The notes beneath the pieces were generated by a model, which was not told the DNA's origin, made no database searches, and saw only the letters and a program-made list of their open reading frames with translations. Of a DNA stretch of 5,510 nt, positions 4,970 to 5,510 are shown one piece after another. Position 1 is the stretch's first letter, and every line of letters begins with the position of its first letter. This stretch comes from Sulfurimonas sp. (lineage in GTDB: Bacteria; Campylobacterota; Campylobacteria; Campylobacterales; Sulfurimonadaceae), in contig JAMOMX010000444.1 of the NCBI GenBank assembly GCA_027066935.1, forward strand, positions 1 through 5,510, in the 5' to 3' direction. Made by a program: the position numbers and the translations under genes.

Positions 4970-5027
4970 TAACAACAAGCAAATAAGACATCATAAACCT
5001 AGAGAGTTTTGAACACTTAACATATCG
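4970..5027 (+). repeat. Degenerate attC-like site H
   Basis: TAACAA (4970-4975) lies 28 bases after the SDR stop. CCTAGAGAG and TTGAACAC (5009-5016) follow, the latter shared with the sites at 1743 and 5386, then CATATCGG. No clear dyad spans it. The IS110 remnant begins immediately to the right. Confidence 0.35.
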
Positions 5028-5031
5028 GACA

Positions 5032-5241
5032 AAACATAAATCAACTTTAGATTTTGAGATAATAATAGTTCTAAAGATTTAAAATTATTCTATCAAAAAC
5101 TCAAAAAATTATCTAAAAAGGATATAGATAAATTAGTATTTGTATATGAACCTACTGCAAGTTATTCAGAACTTTTAACAAAGTTTTGCGCTTTGAAAAA
5201 TATCAAATTATAGTATCCGCCAGACTCCTAAATTTTCAACT
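5032..5241 (+). pseudogene. IS110-family transposase remnant
   Basis: Three frames must be joined to read a protein. KSTLDFEII (5038-5064) is the segment that follows the first catalytic Asp in IS110 DEDD transposases. A one-base loss leads to SSKDLKLFYQKLKKLSKKDI then DKLVFVYEPTASYSELLTKF and CALKNIK (5067-5210), where EPT.SYS.LL matches the conserved E-P-T-G-x-Y block and the Glu of the DEDD set; the usual Gly is Ala here. The frame stops at TAG (5211), and RQTPKFS (5218-5238) may continue in a shifted frame as the following NPRQ region. The catalytic N-terminal Asp, the rest of the DEDD domain and the C-terminal Transposase_20 domain are missing, so the element is dead. No terminal repeats are visible. 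Some IS110-group (IS1111-attC) elements target attC sites, and this relic lies against site H. Confidence 0.7.
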
Positions 5242-5242
5242 T

Positions 5243-5363
5243 AAATTTATCAAAAACATCAAAAAACTTATAAATTAAGAGTAGAAATTATAGAGTTTTA
5301 TTTGATGTAATAGATGACATTATCATTATTGGTCGTATCTTGCATCGACAAAATAGTCATTAA
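5243..5363 (+). pseudogene. RelE/ParE-family toxin remnant, C-terminal part
   Basis: Only the C-terminal third of a toxin is recognisable, in three frames. KFIKNIKKL (5243-5269) is followed by YKLRV (5269-5283), then NYRVLFDVIDDIIII and GRILHRQNSH ending at TAA (5286-5363). Joined, the pattern is K-x-YKLRVxNYRVLFD...IIIIxRILHR, the characteristic end of RelE/ParE mRNA-cleaving or gyrase-poisoning toxins, including the final basic LHR motif. Two single-base deletions (near 5269 and 5284) explain the frame changes. The N-terminal half and the cognate antitoxin are absent; the 5' side is replaced by the IS110 remnant. It cannot make a working toxin. Subfamily (ParE or RelE) is uncertain. Its stop lies 19 bases before site I. 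Confidence 0.65.
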
Positions 5364-5375
5364 AAAGACACACCA

Positions 5376-5412
5376 AGACAGAGGGTTGAACACTACACTC
5401 CCGCTATATCTA
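5376..5412 (+). repeat. attC-like site I
   Basis: GAGGGTTGAACAC (5381-5393) shares an 11-base exact match, GGGTTGAACAC, with site C and ends in GCTATAT (5403-5409), then CTAAA as in site C. The left TAACAA motif is not present. It resembles the right half of the class and would mark the end of the toxin-remnant unit. Confidence 0.4.
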
Positions 5413-5458
5413 AAAAAGACACTTTATTAAGCTTAAGTGAAATTTACTTATATTTTGC

Positions 5459-5506
5459 TACAATTTAGCAATATTCAATTCAGAGGAAAAAACAATAAAA
5501 TAAAGG
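5459..5506 (+). promoter_or_regulatory. Possible start region of a gene beyond the window
   Basis: TACAAT (5459-5464) could be a -10 box, and purine-rich AGAGGA (5482-5487) and AAAGG (5502-5506) could be ribosome-binding sites for a gene whose start lies past the end. No -35 and no start codon are visible, so this is weak. Confidence 0.2.
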
Positions 5507-5510
5507 TTTT

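Noticed and set aside
75..5410. CRISPR array
   Set aside because: The repeated motifs are short, irregularly spaced by hundreds of bases and separated by genes; there are no uniform spacers.

Overview
The window is AT-rich (hand counts of individual lines give roughly 23-30% G+C in most genes) with short genes, nearly all on the + strand. A cysteine-paired Sel1-repeat protein of the Helicobacter Hcp type, together with AT-rich BrnT/BrnA, GNAT and SDR proteins, suggests an epsilonproteobacterium (Campylobacterota such as Sulfurimonas, Arcobacter or relatives). This is inferred from protein flavour; no marker gene is present.

Layout: a periplasmic Sel1-repeat protein (157-945); an intact BrnT/BrnA type II toxin-antitoxin operon with its own promoter (957-1529); a tiny orphan reading frame (1559-1699); two unrecognised small membrane proteins (1797-2273 and 2319-2555); a VOC/glyoxalase-fold protein of clearly higher G+C (2579-2935); an intergenic stretch with a GC-rich attC-like site and a palindromic repeat (2936-3277); a decayed second BrnT/BrnA locus, collapsed into one broken frame (3278-3568); a GNAT acetyltransferase and an SDR39U1-type NAD(P)-binding protein whose only plausible start is CTG (3621-4941); then remnants of an IS110-type transposase and a RelE/ParE-type toxin (5032-5363).

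The genes do not form a pathway. What unites them is their borders. Most genes or gene pairs end at, or shortly before, a TAACAA motif that opens a short site with dyad symmetry and usually closes with a RYTATRY-like box just before the next gene. This resembles an integron gene-cassette array: unrelated small genes in one orientation, toxin-antitoxin modules, proteins of unknown function, mixed base composition, and stops that overlap the left end of the recombination site. The sites are degenerate relative to the classical attC consensus (RYYYAAC ... GTTRRRY) and no integrase is in the window. The cassette reading is therefore the most interesting hypothesis here, not a demonstrated fact.

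The right third is a graveyard: broken brnTA, broken IS110, broken parE-like toxin. It suggests an old, sedentary array or a region of repeated insertion and decay.
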